Assembly (NCBI GenBank): GCA_026982665.1
Contig: JALSGQ010000157.1
Span: forward strand, 1 to 37,863
Length of the DNA: 37,863 nt
Reading direction: 5' to 3'
From: Hyphomicrobiales bacterium
Lineage (GTDB): Bacteria > Pseudomonadota > Alphaproteobacteria > Rhizobiales > Aestuariivirgaceae
Positions within the stretch are counted from its first letter, which is position 1. Each line of letters begins with the position of its first letter. The translations under genes were made by a program, and so were the position numbers. Positions 1-9,954 of this stretch are shown here, piece after piece. The notes below the pieces were generated by a model, which worked only from the letters and a program-made list of their open reading frames with translations, did no database searches and had not been told where the DNA came from.

Positions 1-378
1 TCACGAGCCGCAGGAGCCGTCGCCGGTCAGGTAGCCGATGATGCAATACCTGTCCAGGAAGCGGCGCACGGGGCCCTTGTAGCCTTGCACCTGCAGCTCG
101 TCCTGCTTCTGCAGCTCCTGCACCATGTTGCCGAACTTCGTGGTCTGTTTCTTCTCTTCACGGCCAAGGTCGGGGGCCACGGCCAGCAGCACGTTGTCGA
201 TGACGCGCGCGGCCGTCAGCGAACCGCGGCCGCAGGTGATGCCCAGCACGTGGATGGCTTCATCGATGTTCTTGTAGCCGGTAATGGGGCGCGCCCGGTC
301 ATTGGCCGTGGCCGGTTGGGCGGCGGCCATGAAGCCGAAGGTGGCGGCCAGGGCAATGGCCAGCAGTGGCTTGCGCAT
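1..378 (-). CDS. small secreted hypothetical protein (probable signal peptide)
   Basis: ORF track 1..417; internal ATG at 378 gives MRKPLLAIALAATFGFMAAAQPATA, a typical signal peptide. Stop at 1-3. No family recognised. Confidence 0.7.
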   Translation of the reverse strand: MRKPLLAIALAATFGFMAAAQPATANDRARPITGYKNIDEAIHVLGITCGRGSLTAARVIDNVLLAVAPDLGREEKKQTTKFGNMVQELQKQDELQVQGYKGPVRRFLDRYCIIGYLTGDGSCGS

Positions 379-558
379 CAGCCTTTCCTCTGCAGGTGCT
401 GCCCGTTGCGGGTGCAATCAGGTTGCGCGTGGCGGGCAGTGCTTCTTCATATATCGCTTGGCGCATATGTGCATACCAAGTATGTGGCCGCTTGGCAAAT
501 CGCGCCAGCGTGAGGTGCAGAGAGAGGCGAGCGTGGGGCCTTGCCCAGCCGCGGCGCT

Positions 559-2718
559 TCAGCGGCTTTCCAGCCGCCATGCCAGCCCCAGCAGCAGCAG
601 AATGCCCAGCAGCACCATGAGGCCGGTGAACAGCGGCAGGTGGCGCACGGCCAGCACGCGCGCCGCCTCTTTCTGGTGAATGCCAAGCCAGCCGCCCCCT
701 TGTGCGGAGGCACCGGGGGAGACCTTCACTACCGCCGGCAGGCGCACGCCGGCACCGTCATTGACGGAGATCCAGCGCAGGCCGCCGCCCGTGGTGGTGG
801 CCAGCGGGGCGAGGATGTCGGCAGTGGTGATGAGGTCGCGCATCTCCGGTGTATCGGTGGCACCCACGGGGAAGATGCGCGTCAGCGCGCCGCTTTTCAG
901 GCGATACAGCCCGGTGGGCGGGTTTTCGACATGGGCGCTGAACAGCCCGGGGGCGGTCTGCTGCCAGCGCAGGGTGCGGGTCTTGCCATCCGGCATTTGC
1001 ACCTGCAACGGCGGGGGTGCATCGGCCAGGGTGCGACGGATGATCTCAAGCCGGTTGCCGCGCAGGCGGGCGCTCAGTTGCTCCTCTTCCAGGTCGGGCT
1101 CCTTCATCAGCCAGTGGACGAGGCGGCGCATCAGCTCCACGTGCGGGCCGCCGCCATCATACTTGCGCGCCCACAGCCAGACGTGATCGGACAGCAGCGT
1201 GGCCACCCGTCCTTCACCCACGCGTGCCAGCGTCAGCAGCGGACGTTCGCCCGGCCCGGTCATCAGCACCTGTGGTGGCGCGCCTTCGGTGGCGGGGCGT
1301 GGCATGGTGTCGATGAGGCGGAACCAGCGGCCCCAGCGCGGAGCGGCATTGGCGGCAGACGGGCCGGTGGAGGACGCTTTGCCGCCATCGAGCGTGGCGG
1401 TGAGCGGGTGGCGCCGGCCGGTTGCGCTCAGGGTGGCGCGGTAGGGGGTTTCGATAATGCGGCCGCTGGGGGTGTAGGGCAGTATCTCCGCCAGCGGCGA
1501 ATAAAACAGCGAATCAGGCTCGGCGAACTCCGGCCCGACGGTGAGCAGCACCGCGCCGCCCTCGCGCACGTAATCGGCGACGTTGCGCAGGTATTCCGGC
1601 GTGAGGATGGAGCGGCGCTGGTAGCGGTCGAAGATGATGAGGTCGAAGTTGCGCAGCTTCTCCACGAACAGTTCGTAGGTGGGAAAGGCTATGAGCGCCA
1701 GCTCGCTGATGGGGGTGCCATCCTGCTTGGCCGGCGGGCGCAGGATGGTGAAATGCACCAGGTCCACCATCGGGTCCGATTTCAGCAGGTTGCGCCAGAT
1801 GCGCTCGCCGGGGTGGGGCTTGCCGGAAACCAGCAGCACGCGCAGGCGGTCGCGCACGCCCTTGAAGACGTGCACCACGTGGTTGTTGCGCAGGGTCAGC
1901 TCCGGCGCGCCGGGCATGGGCGGGGCGATGAGCTCCACCACGTTCTGCCCGGCATGCTCCACCGGCACGGAAATCCACACTTCACGCTCCGGAGTGGCCT
2001 GCAGGGTGCGCCAGGGCTTGCCGTTCACCCGCACGGTGATGGGCACCGGGGTGCGCGCCATCGTGCCGTTGCCCGCTGCAGGGTGCTGGCGCAGGCGGAA
2101 GCGAATGGGCAGCTCCTTGCCGATGATGCCATAACGTCCGGCGCGGGTAATGCGCAGCCAGCGGTCGCGCTCGTTGCGGCGGCCGCTCAGCAGCACGTGC
2201 AGCGGTGCATCATAGCCCGGCGGCAGGGCGCGGCGGGCATCTGCCGGCATGTCGTGCGCGCGTCCGTCGGTGATGAGGAATGCGCCGGCGAAGCGCTCCG
2301 GCGGCACTTCCGACAAGGCCTGCTTCAGGGCGCTGACGAGACGGGTGCCCCGGCTGCCGTCATCGGCGGGCAGGGTGTGGATGCGCACTTCCGTGTTCGG
2401 CAACGCGGCAAGCTTCTGGCGCAGTTGCCTGACGGCCTGTTCGGTGCGTGCATTGCGCCCATCGAGCTGCTGGCTGGCGGAGGCATCGGCGATGATGAGC
2501 GCGATGTCGGGCAGTGGCTGGCGCTGCTGCTGGCGCAGTTGCGGGTTGAGCAGCGCCAGCGCCAGCGTGAATGCTGCCAGCGTGCGCAGCAGCAGCCCCG
2601 TGCGGCCCAGCCCGGCACGCGCCAGCAGGGCGATGAGCAGCAGCGCAACGGCCAGCCCGGTGGCAATCAGCACCGGTGGCAGCAGCGGGTCGAACAATAT
2701 GTCAGACTGCCATTGCAT
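559..2718 (-). CDS. large membrane-anchored protein with VWA/glutamine-amidotransferase-like architecture, last gene of the MoxR/DUF58 operon
   Basis: 719 aa, two N-terminal TM segments (VLIATGLAVALLLIALLARAG; GLLLRTLAAFTLALALLNPQ), then DIALIIADASASQ, and a C-terminal TM segment. Position in the BatA/DUF4159 operon. Confidence 0.75.
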   Translation of the reverse strand: MQWQSDILFDPLLPPVLIATGLAVALLLIALLARAGLGRTGLLLRTLAAFTLALALLNPQLRQQQRQPLPDIALIIADASASQQLDGRNARTEQAVRQLRQKLAALPNTEVRIHTLPADDGSRGTRLVSALKQALSEVPPERFAGAFLITDGRAHDMPADARRALPPGYDAPLHVLLSGRRNERDRWLRITRAGRYGIIGKELPIRFRLRQHPAAGNGTMARTPVPITVRVNGKPWRTLQATPEREVWISVPVEHAGQNVVELIAPPMPGAPELTLRNNHVVHVFKGVRDRLRVLLVSGKPHPGERIWRNLLKSDPMVDLVHFTILRPPAKQDGTPISELALIAFPTYELFVEKLRNFDLIIFDRYQRRSILTPEYLRNVADYVREGGAVLLTVGPEFAEPDSLFYSPLAEILPYTPSGRIIETPYRATLSATGRRHPLTATLDGGKASSTGPSAANAAPRWGRWFRLIDTMPRPATEGAPPQVLMTGPGERPLLTLARVGEGRVATLLSDHVWLWARKYDGGGPHVELMRRLVHWLMKEPDLEEEQLSARLRGNRLEIIRRTLADAPPPLQVQMPDGKTRTLRWQQTAPGLFSAHVENPPTGLYRLKSGALTRIFPVGATDTPEMRDLITTADILAPLATTTGGGLRWISVNDGAGVRLPAVVKVSPGASAQGGGWLGIHQKEAARVLAVRHLPLFTGLMVLLGILLLLGLAWRLESR

Positions 2719-2721
2719 GCG

Positions 2722-5700
2722 TCATTGTCCCAGCCGTTGCAGGATGGTGGGCAGGTGCACCTGGTCGGCCTTGTAGTTGCCGGTAAGGGCATACATGACG
2801 ATGTTGATGCCGGTGCGATAGGCCATTTCACGCTGGCGCAACCCGCCGGGAGAAACCGGCAGCAGGGGCTGGCCGGAGGGCGAGACGGCCCATGCCCCGG
2901 CAAGGTCGTTGCCGGTGATGATGATGGCGCTCACGCCATCAGCATTGGCGGGCGAGAGAGTGCGCCGCTCGCGCCCGATGGAGGTGGCCTCCACCCACAG
3001 CTCCGATTCGGTGAAGCGCCCGGGAAAGCTGTCGAGCAGGAAGAAGCTGCGGGTCAGCACGTGGGTCTTGGGCACCGGCTCCAGCGGCGGGATGTCCAGC
3101 TTCTCCAGGATGCGCTGCAGGGCGCGGCGCTGTGGCGTCATGCCATCTGGCGAGAACACCGCATCCGGGGCATCGCGGGTGTCGAACAGGATGGTGCCGC
3201 CGTTCTTCAGGAACACGTCGAGCTTGCGCAGGGCGGCCGCAGAGGGGGGTTGGGCGCTGGCGGTAACGGGCCAGTAGAGCAGCGGGAAGAAGGAGATGTC
3301 ATCGCGCTCGATGTCGATGCCCAGGGGTTCGTCCGGCTCCACCGCCGTGCGGTCGTGCAGCTGGCCGGAGAGGCCGCGCAGCCCGGCATGGGCGAGGGCA
3401 TCGAGCTGTGCATCCCCGGTTTTCACGTAGGCCAGGCGCAGGTTGCGGGCGGCCATCATGGCGAAGGAGAGGCGTTGTGTTTCGTCCTCGGCTGCCGGAG
3501 GGCTGGCGGGGCGGGGCGTGCCCTTGCCGGCAGCGCCGGGAGCCTGCGCCTGTTGCGCCAGCACCTCGGCAGGGCCGGCGAAGGGGAGCAGGCCGGTGCT
3601 TGCGCCGATGATGATGCTGGCAAGAAGGGCTGTGGGCAGCACCAGCGGCAGCACGGCGGGTGCGGCAGGTGTTGTGGCCGTCCGGCGGCGGCGCAGCAGT
3701 GCGCCGGGATGTCCGCCAGTGGCCAGCCACAGCATGGCCAGCAGATCCAGCAGGAACAGCACCGCGGCGATGATGAACAGCGGCGGAGCAAGGTCGCGCG
3801 CCGCGGTGGCCGTGTAGCCGCTGCGGGTGAAGGCTGCGGGCAGTGCCGGCAGGGGGGCAAGCGCGAGTTGCGCATGGCCGATGTTAAGTGCCCGTGTCTG
3901 CCCGGCGCGGGCATACAGGCCGGCAGGGTGGCGCGGTGATGGCCGTGCGGTTTCGAAGGCCTGTGCGGGAATGGGTGTGGCGTGCGGCGGCATGGGTTGC
4001 AGCAGGCCGTCGGCGGTGAGCATGCGCTGTGGCGTGAAGGCGGCAGCCGTGGGGCGTTGGCTGGTGGCTGCGTTGGGCCGGGTAGTGGCTGTTTCGCTTG
4101 CCGATGGCAGGGGCGGGGCAGGGGAGTGAGGTTGCGGGAAGATGCCCGGCTCTGCCTCCTGTTGCGCCAGCTTGCGCAGCTCCGGCATGGGCCGGGGGGC
4201 AGGGGCAAGCTCGTTGATGCGCTTCAGGATCTGCACGAACAGGCCGGAAAGCGGCAGGTTCGACCAGTCCGGGCTGGCGGTTACGTGCACCAACGCCAGC
4301 CAGCCCTGCCCGTGGCGGCGGGCGGTGATCAGCGGTGTGCCGTCGGCCAGCGTGGCCCAGGTGCGTTCGGGCAGGTCGATGTCCGGCTCGGCCAGCACCT
4401 GGCGGCGGATGCGCACTTCCCTGTCCGGTGTCAGCCCGGCGAGAGGGGATTCGCTGGCAAATCCGCCAAGGGGTTGCGGCTGTTGCCAGCTCAGGCTTGC
4501 GCCCAGCGCGCGCTCCTGCCGGCGCAGGGTAACGGGGAGCAGGGCGGGATTGGCATTGGCGATGCGTTCTCCGGCAAAGCGCAGCAACACGCCGCCGCGC
4601 CGCACCCATTCCGTCAGCATGCGTGTTTCTGCCGGGGGCAGGCGGCCGACATCGGCCAGCACCAGCAGCGACAGCCCTCCCTGCAGCCAGCGCGCCAGGT
4701 TGCGCGGGGTGGTTTCCTCCACCACCTCGGCAAAGGGGGCGAGTGCACGGGTTACGTAATAGGTGGCGGAAAGCAGGGGCTGGTCGGCTCCGCGCGCATC
4801 GCCGCTGATGACAAGCACCGACTTGCGGCGGAAGCCATCACCCAGCAGCCAGATGCCGCCGGCATGCGGCTGGCCGGCAAGCTGCAGCCGCGCTGCCTCG
4901 TTGCGCAGGGGGGGTGGCACGCGGATGAGGGCTTCACCATGCAGGGCGGTGGGGTGGAAGATCACATCCGCCTGCGCCAGGGGGCGGCCATTGCTGGCGC
5001 GCAGGATCACCGGCACCACCTGCGGGCCTCTGGCGATGGCACGCATGGCGCGCACTTTCAGGGTATCCTGTTCCATTGCCGGTGGCAGCAGAGCCATCGG
5101 CAGATCGGCCTGGCGCGGCACGTGCACGCGCACCGGCACACCAAGGGCGGCCAGTGCCTGCATGAAGGCCTGCGTGGTGGCGGCCGGGGATGTGCCGGTG
5201 GAGCTGTTGCCGGTGGCGATGCCGTCGCTCAGCCAGATGATTTGCGCCGGCTTCCAGGGGAGATTGCGCAGATGCCCGATCAATGCCTCGCGGCGCGTAT
5301 CCAGCGCCACAGGCTGCAGGGCACGCATCTCGTTGCGCCATTCGGAGGGCGGGCGCGGGGTCAGCACCGGCGGCGACAGGCGCGGCGTGGTGAAGGCAAT
5401 GGCCACCGGCACATCGCGTTGCCGGGCCTCGTCCAGCGTCTGCAACAGCGTGCGGCGCATGGCCGGCCAGTTGCGGGCAGCGGCCCAGCCATCATCCACC
5501 ACCAGCAGCCACGGCCCGTTGCCGGAGGCGGCAAGCTGCTGCTGCGGCAGCAGGCGCGGGCCGGCGAGCGCCAGGACGAGTGCCGTGGCCAGGGCCATGC
5601 GCAGCGCCAGCAGCCACCACGGGGTGCGGGCTGGCTGGCGACGCCTGTTGCGCAGCGACTGCAACAGGCGAAAGGGGGGGAAGCGCACCTCGCGCGGGCG

Positions 5701-5802
5701 CGGTGGCGTGGTGCGCAGCAGCCACCAGATGAGTGGCAGCGCCAGCAATGCCCACAGCGCTGCGGCATGGGTGAAGGTGAGTTGTGCCAGCCACTGTGTC
5801 AT
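2722..5802 (-). CDS. BatA N-terminal / DUF4159 domain-containing membrane protein
   Basis: 1026 aa; N-terminal LTFTHAAALWALLALPLIWWLLRTTPPRPREVRFPPFRLL resembles the aerotolerance BatA N-terminal domain; C-terminal LRLAYVKTGD...LGIDIERDDISFFPLLYWPVT resembles DUF4159. Overlaps the DUF58 gene by 4 nt. Confidence 0.88.
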   Translation of the reverse strand: MTQWLAQLTFTHAAALWALLALPLIWWLLRTTPPRPREVRFPPFRLLQSLRNRRRQPARTPWWLLALRMALATALVLALAGPRLLPQQQLAASGNGPWLLVVDDGWAAARNWPAMRRTLLQTLDEARQRDVPVAIAFTTPRLSPPVLTPRPPSEWRNEMRALQPVALDTRREALIGHLRNLPWKPAQIIWLSDGIATGNSSTGTSPAATTQAFMQALAALGVPVRVHVPRQADLPMALLPPAMEQDTLKVRAMRAIARGPQVVPVILRASNGRPLAQADVIFHPTALHGEALIRVPPPLRNEAARLQLAGQPHAGGIWLLGDGFRRKSVLVISGDARGADQPLLSATYYVTRALAPFAEVVEETTPRNLARWLQGGLSLLVLADVGRLPPAETRMLTEWVRRGGVLLRFAGERIANANPALLPVTLRRQERALGASLSWQQPQPLGGFASESPLAGLTPDREVRIRRQVLAEPDIDLPERTWATLADGTPLITARRHGQGWLALVHVTASPDWSNLPLSGLFVQILKRINELAPAPRPMPELRKLAQQEAEPGIFPQPHSPAPPLPSASETATTRPNAATSQRPTAAAFTPQRMLTADGLLQPMPPHATPIPAQAFETARPSPRHPAGLYARAGQTRALNIGHAQLALAPLPALPAAFTRSGYTATAARDLAPPLFIIAAVLFLLDLLAMLWLATGGHPGALLRRRRTATTPAAPAVLPLVLPTALLASIIIGASTGLLPFAGPAEVLAQQAQAPGAAGKGTPRPASPPAAEDETQRLSFAMMAARNLRLAYVKTGDAQLDALAHAGLRGLSGQLHDRTAVEPDEPLGIDIERDDISFFPLLYWPVTASAQPPSAAALRKLDVFLKNGGTILFDTRDAPDAVFSPDGMTPQRRALQRILEKLDIPPLEPVPKTHVLTRSFFLLDSFPGRFTESELWVEATSIGRERRTLSPANADGVSAIIITGNDLAGAWAVSPSGQPLLPVSPGGLRQREMAYRTGINIVMYALTGNYKADQVHLPTILQRLGQ

Positions 5803-6776
5803 GATGCTGCCTCCGCGTGCGATTGCAGCGGTGCATCCTGCAGCCGGGCGAACAGCGACAGCAGCGCCTGCTGTGGCGGCTGGTCGGTGTGATGAAGCTG
5901 AAACGTCCAGCCCAGCCGCCGGGCGTGATCGGCCAGTTGGCGGCGCAGGCCGGCCAGCCGGGCGGTGTAGGCGGAGCGCATGTCTTCCGCCCGTTCGCTG
6001 AGGAAGTGGCGGGTGCCGCTCATGTCGGAGAAGCGCACGCGGCCTTCAAAGGGGAAGGTTTCCTCGGCCGGGTCCAGCACCTGCAGCAGGTGGCCGCGCA
6101 CGCCGCCCGCGGCCAGTTGTGTCATGCGGCGGGTCAGAGCTTCGGTATCGACAAGGAAATCGCCGATGAGCACCAGCGAGGAGAAACGCGGCAGCTGCCG
6201 TGCAGGCGGCAGGGCGGGGTCTTCATCGGCCATCATCTGCCGGGATTTGCCTGCAGGGGCAGGGCGCTTGCTGCCGGTGTCGTTGCCGTCATCATTGCGC
6301 AGCCACCAATGGGCCATGCGCTCCCACGCGGCGCGGGTGTGATCTGGCGCAAGGGGGGCATCGAGAATGGCGCTGCGTTCTCCGGCGCGCTGGGCAAGGC
6401 GTGCCAGCGCCAGGCCCAGCAGCAGGGCGCGCTCGTGCTTGGACGTGTCGGCAAGGTGAGAACGCCAGTGCATGCCGGCTTCATCCTGCACCCACAGCCA
6501 CAGGGTGCTGGCGGCGGTCCACTCGTTTTCCCGCACATACAGGCGTCCGGCGCGGGCGGAACGCCGCCAGTCGATGCTGGTGGCGGCATCGCCAGGCATG
6601 TAGGCGCGGAACTGCCAGAACTCGTCTCCCGGCCCGGCGCGGTGGCGGCCATGCACGCCGTGCATGACGATTTCCGCCACCCGCTCCGCCGCCAGCAGCA
6701 ACGGCGGCAGGGCGTGGCCCAGTGCCTCGGCACGGCCCTTCAGGCGTTGGGTGGGTTGTGGTGGCGTGTCATGCAT
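5799..6776 (-). CDS. DUF58 domain-containing protein
   Basis: 325 aa; GRHRAGPGDEFWQFRAYMPGDAATSIDWRRSARAGRLYVRENEW is the typical DUF58 motif. Confidence 0.92.
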   Translation of the reverse strand: MHDTPPQPTQRLKGRAEALGHALPPLLLAAERVAEIVMHGVHGRHRAGPGDEFWQFRAYMPGDAATSIDWRRSARAGRLYVRENEWTAASTLWLWVQDEAGMHWRSHLADTSKHERALLLGLALARLAQRAGERSAILDAPLAPDHTRAAWERMAHWWLRNDDGNDTGSKRPAPAGKSRQMMADEDPALPPARQLPRFSSLVLIGDFLVDTEALTRRMTQLAAGGVRGHLLQVLDPAEETFPFEGRVRFSDMSGTRHFLSERAEDMRSAYTARLAGLRRQLADHARRLGWTFQLHHTDQPPQQALLSLFARLQDAPLQSHAEAAS

Positions 6777-6893
6777 CGGTTCTGGTTGCCGTTCGCACGT
6801 TTGCCCGGCGGGTTTGGCGTTGCCTGTCCTGTGCCGGGCAGAAACATCATGAACAATGCGTGCACAGGGGCCGTCTTGATGCTGTCCGGTTCA

Positions 6894-7949
6894 TCATCCA
6901 ATGCGTTCGGTCAGCCGTTGCAGCACGTCATCGAGCGTGATGCCATCGGCGCGGGCAGAGAAGGTGAGCGCCATGCGGTGGCGCAGCACCGGTGCCGCCA
7001 GTGCCCGCACATCCTCCAGCGAGGGCGCCAGCCGCCCCAGCAGCAGGGCGCGGGCGCGCACGCCCAGCATCAATGCCTGTCCGGCACGCGGGCCGGGGCC
7101 CCAGGCGATGGTTTCGTTGATGAAGGCATCTGCCTCCGGCTGGCCGGGGCGGGCAGCACGCACCATGTCGAGGATGGCCCTTGCCACCATTTCGCCCACC
7201 GGCATGCGCCGCACCAGCGCCTGGTATTGCTGCAGCTGGCGGGCGTTCAGCACTGCCTGCGGCGTTGGAGTCCGGGCACCGGTGGTGGCGGTGAGCAGGG
7301 CTTCCTCGGCGGCGCGGTCGGGATAATCGACGATGATCTCCAGCAGGAAGCGGTCAAGCTGGGCCTCGGGCAGGGGATAGGTGCCTTCCTGCTCCAGCGG
7401 GTTCTGCGTGGCCAGCACGTGAAAGGGCGAGGGCAGATCGTGCCGCTGGCCGGCAATGGTAACGAAGCGCTCCTGCATGGCCTGCAGCAGCGCCGACTGG
7501 GTGCGCGGGCTGGCGCGGTTGATCTCGTCCGCCATCAGCAGCTGGCAGAAGATGGGGCCGGGGATGAAGCGGAAATGGCGCTTGCCGTGCTCATCCTCCT
7601 CCAGCACCTCGGAGCCGAGAATATCTGCCGGCATCAGGTCCGGCGTGAACTGGATGCGTTTCTCGTCCAGCCCCAGCACGGTGCCAAGCGTGGTGGCCAG
7701 CAGCGTCTTGGCCAGCCCCGGCACGCCCACCAGCAGGGCATGGCCGCCGGCCAGGATGGCGACGAGTGCCTGCTCCACCACCTCTTCCTGGCCGAAGATG
7801 ATGCGGGCGATCTCCGCGCGCACGGCGGCCAGCCTTTCGCCTGCCTGTTCGGCCTTGGCAACGATGGCCTCGGTGTTGGCATCGTCCGTGGTGCCATCCG
7901 TTGCGGCGGCCTGTGCATCTTGCGGCCGGGGCGTGGTGCGCGTGGTCAT
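6894..7949 (-). CDS. MoxR family AAA+ ATPase
   Basis: IIFGQEEVVEQALVAILAGGHALLVGVPGLAKT...ADEINRASPRTQSALLQAMQE; start chosen at MTTRTTPRP (ATG at 7949). Confidence 0.93.
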   Translation of the reverse strand: MTTRTTPRPQDAQAAATDGTTDDANTEAIVAKAEQAGERLAAVRAEIARIIFGQEEVVEQALVAILAGGHALLVGVPGLAKTLLATTLGTVLGLDEKRIQFTPDLMPADILGSEVLEEDEHGKRHFRFIPGPIFCQLLMADEINRASPRTQSALLQAMQERFVTIAGQRHDLPSPFHVLATQNPLEQEGTYPLPEAQLDRFLLEIIVDYPDRAAEEALLTATTGARTPTPQAVLNARQLQQYQALVRRMPVGEMVARAILDMVRAARPGQPEADAFINETIAWGPGPRAGQALMLGVRARALLLGRLAPSLEDVRALAAPVLRHRMALTFSARADGITLDDVLQRLTERIG

Positions 7950-8121
7950 GAGCCGTTGCTCCGTCAGCGTTTTTTCTCTTCCGATAGGGGTATAGCGCAA
8001 TTTGGCGCTTGCGCGCACCTGAAAGTGTGGTCATCACCAACAGGTGCAGGTGGCGTCTGCTCCCGCACCGGATGCGATGCGCCGATGCACGAATGCATGG
8101 TGGCAATGAATTGCGGCAGAA

Positions 8122-9078
8122 ATGGACGAGATGAAGAAACAGGGATCCGGGCCGTTCGATACCTCGCTGCTGAAACAGCGGCGTGCCGCCGGATGCTGCG
8201 GGCCGGATTACCTGCTGCGCCCGGCGGGGGAGGAGCTGCTGGCGCGGCTGGACGAGGCATGGCGTGATCTGGTGATGCGTGATGATGGCGGGGTGGGCAG
8301 CGGGGATGATCCCAAGCCTGCGGTAAAGGCTCCAGGTGCTGCCGGATGCGGGAGCGAATCGGAAGCGGTGCGGCTGCTGGCATGCGGGCCGGGGTGGCTG
8401 GCGGCAGAGGTGCAGGCATGGGCAGCGCGCAACGTGCCCGGTGCGCAGGTGCTGTGGGGGCAGTGGCTGGCAGCGGGTGAGGAGGCACCGCCCGGCACGA
8501 GGTTGCCGGCGCTGGTGTTGGATCACGAACGCTTGCCGCTGGCGCAGGGCAGTATTGATGTTGCGCTGGTGCTGTTCGACCTTGCGCTGGTCAACGATTT
8601 GCCGGAGGCGCTGCGGGAATGGCGGCGGGTGCTGCGTCCTGGCGGGCTGCTGCTGGCGGCGCTGCCCGGAGGCGAAACGCTGCGGGAGCTGCGCGCCGCC
8701 TGGGTGGCAGCAGAGCGCCTGCTGGCGCAGGAACGTGGCCTGCCGGTGGAAGACCTGCCGCCCGGCTGGCGGGTTGCGCCATTCCTGGAAATGCGGCAAC
8801 TGGCCGGGCTGGCCGGCATGGCAGGGTTCTCCGGCGTGGTGAGCGACGTGGAACGGCTGACGGTGCGCTACCCTGATGCCTTGGCGCTGATGCGCGAGCT
8901 GAAGGAGGCGGGCTGGAGCAATCCGCTACGGCAGCGCCCGCGCACCCCGGTATGCCGCCGTCTGCTGGGGCTGGCGGCGGCGGAATACGAATTGTCCCAC
9001 GCAGCAATGGATGGGCGTGTGCCCGCCACCTTCGAACTGCTTTACCTCACAGCCATGCGGCCAGCATCTGCATCGTGA
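8122..9078 (+). CDS. class I SAM-dependent methyltransferase, NDUFAF5/BioC-like
   Basis: 318 aa; WRRVLRPGGLLLAALPGGETLRELRAAW and a C-terminal GWSNPLRQR segment typical of alphaproteobacterial NDUFAF5-like methyltransferases. Confidence 0.8.
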   Translation: MDEMKKQGSGPFDTSLLKQRRAAGCCGPDYLLRPAGEELLARLDEAWRDLVMRDDGGVGSGDDPKPAVKAPGAAGCGSESEAVRLLACGPGWLAAEVQAWAARNVPGAQVLWGQWLAAGEEAPPGTRLPALVLDHERLPLAQGSIDVALVLFDLALVNDLPEALREWRRVLRPGGLLLAALPGGETLRELRAAWVAAERLLAQERGLPVEDLPPGWRVAPFLEMRQLAGLAGMAGFSGVVSDVERLTVRYPDALALMRELKEAGWSNPLRQRPRTPVCRRLLGLAAAEYELSHAAMDGRVPATFELLYLTAMRPASAS

Positions 9079-9119
9079 ACCATCATGAACCAGCAGGCCA
9101 GAGCAGTCGGCCATCATCA

Positions 9120-9875
9120 TCATGGCAGGCGTTGCGCCAGCAGCATGTAGTTCACGTCCATGTCCTGCGGTGCCTTCAGCCACTGGCCGGTGAACGGGTT
9201 GTAGGCCACGCCCGTGCGGTCGATGACTGTCATGCCGGCGGCCTGCAGCCACTCTTCCAGCTCCTCCGGCCGGATGAACTTCTCCCACTGGTGCGTGCCG
9301 CGCGGCAGCCAGCGCAACACGTATTCCGCCCCGACGATGGCCATGAGGAAGGACTTCATGGTGCGGTTGAGCGTGGCGCAGAACATCAGCCCCTCGGGCC
9401 TCACCATGCTGGCGCATGTGCGGGTGAAGGCGGCAGGGTCGTTGACGTGCTCCAGCACCTCCATGTTCAGCACCACGTCATAACGCTCGCCGGCCTCGGC
9501 CAGCGCCTCTGCCGTGCCGACGCGATAATCCACCACCACGCCCTGCTCCTCGGCATGCACCATTGCCGTCTTGATGTTCTTCTCCGACGGGTCGATGCCG
9601 GTAACCTCCGCCCCCATCTTCGCCAGCGGCTCGCTCAACAGGCCGCCACCACAACCGATGTCCAGCAGCCGGATGCCCGTCAGCGGCTTCTTCGCCTTGG
9701 GGTCCAGGCCAAAGGCGGCGCAGACGTGATCCTTTATGTAGGCAAGACGCACGGGGTTGAACTTGTGCAGCACGGCAAACTTGCCGTCCGGCTTCCACCA
9801 TTCGGCGGCAATGGCGGAGAACTGGGCCACTTCCTTCTCGTCAACGGAAGGCGCGGTTGCGGCATCTGTGCTCAT
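9120..9875 (-). CDS. ubiG: ubiquinone biosynthesis O-methyltransferase UbiG
   Basis: 251 aa; [23 protein letters not shown]...[32 protein letters not shown]. Confidence 0.95.
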   Translation of the reverse strand: MSTDAATAPSVDEKEVAQFSAIAAEWWKPDGKFAVLHKFNPVRLAYIKDHVCAAFGLDPKAKKPLTGIRLLDIGCGGGLLSEPLAKMGAEVTGIDPSEKNIKTAMVHAEEQGVVVDYRVGTAEALAEAGERYDVVLNMEVLEHVNDPAAFTRTCASMVRPEGLMFCATLNRTMKSFLMAIVGAEYVLRWLPRGTHQWEKFIRPEELEEWLQAAGMTVIDRTGVAYNPFTGQWLKAPQDMDVNYMLLAQRLP

Positions 9876-9954
9876 GGCTTGCGAATTCCTGCATGCGGGT
9901 TGCCCGATTGGCCCTCAGCAAACCGCGCCGGAAGCAAAAAGGCAAGAGGCGTTC

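Noticed and set aside
541-3939. 1132-aa plus-strand ORF antisense to the 719-aa and DUF4159 genes
   Set aside because: Gln/Gly/His/Arg-rich translation typical of the antisense frame of GC-rich genes; the minus-strand frames have recognisable domains.
3982-8267. Long plus-strand ORFs 3982..5892 and 5817..8267
   Set aside because: Antisense to the DUF4159, DUF58 and MoxR genes; composition is non-protein-like with no motifs.
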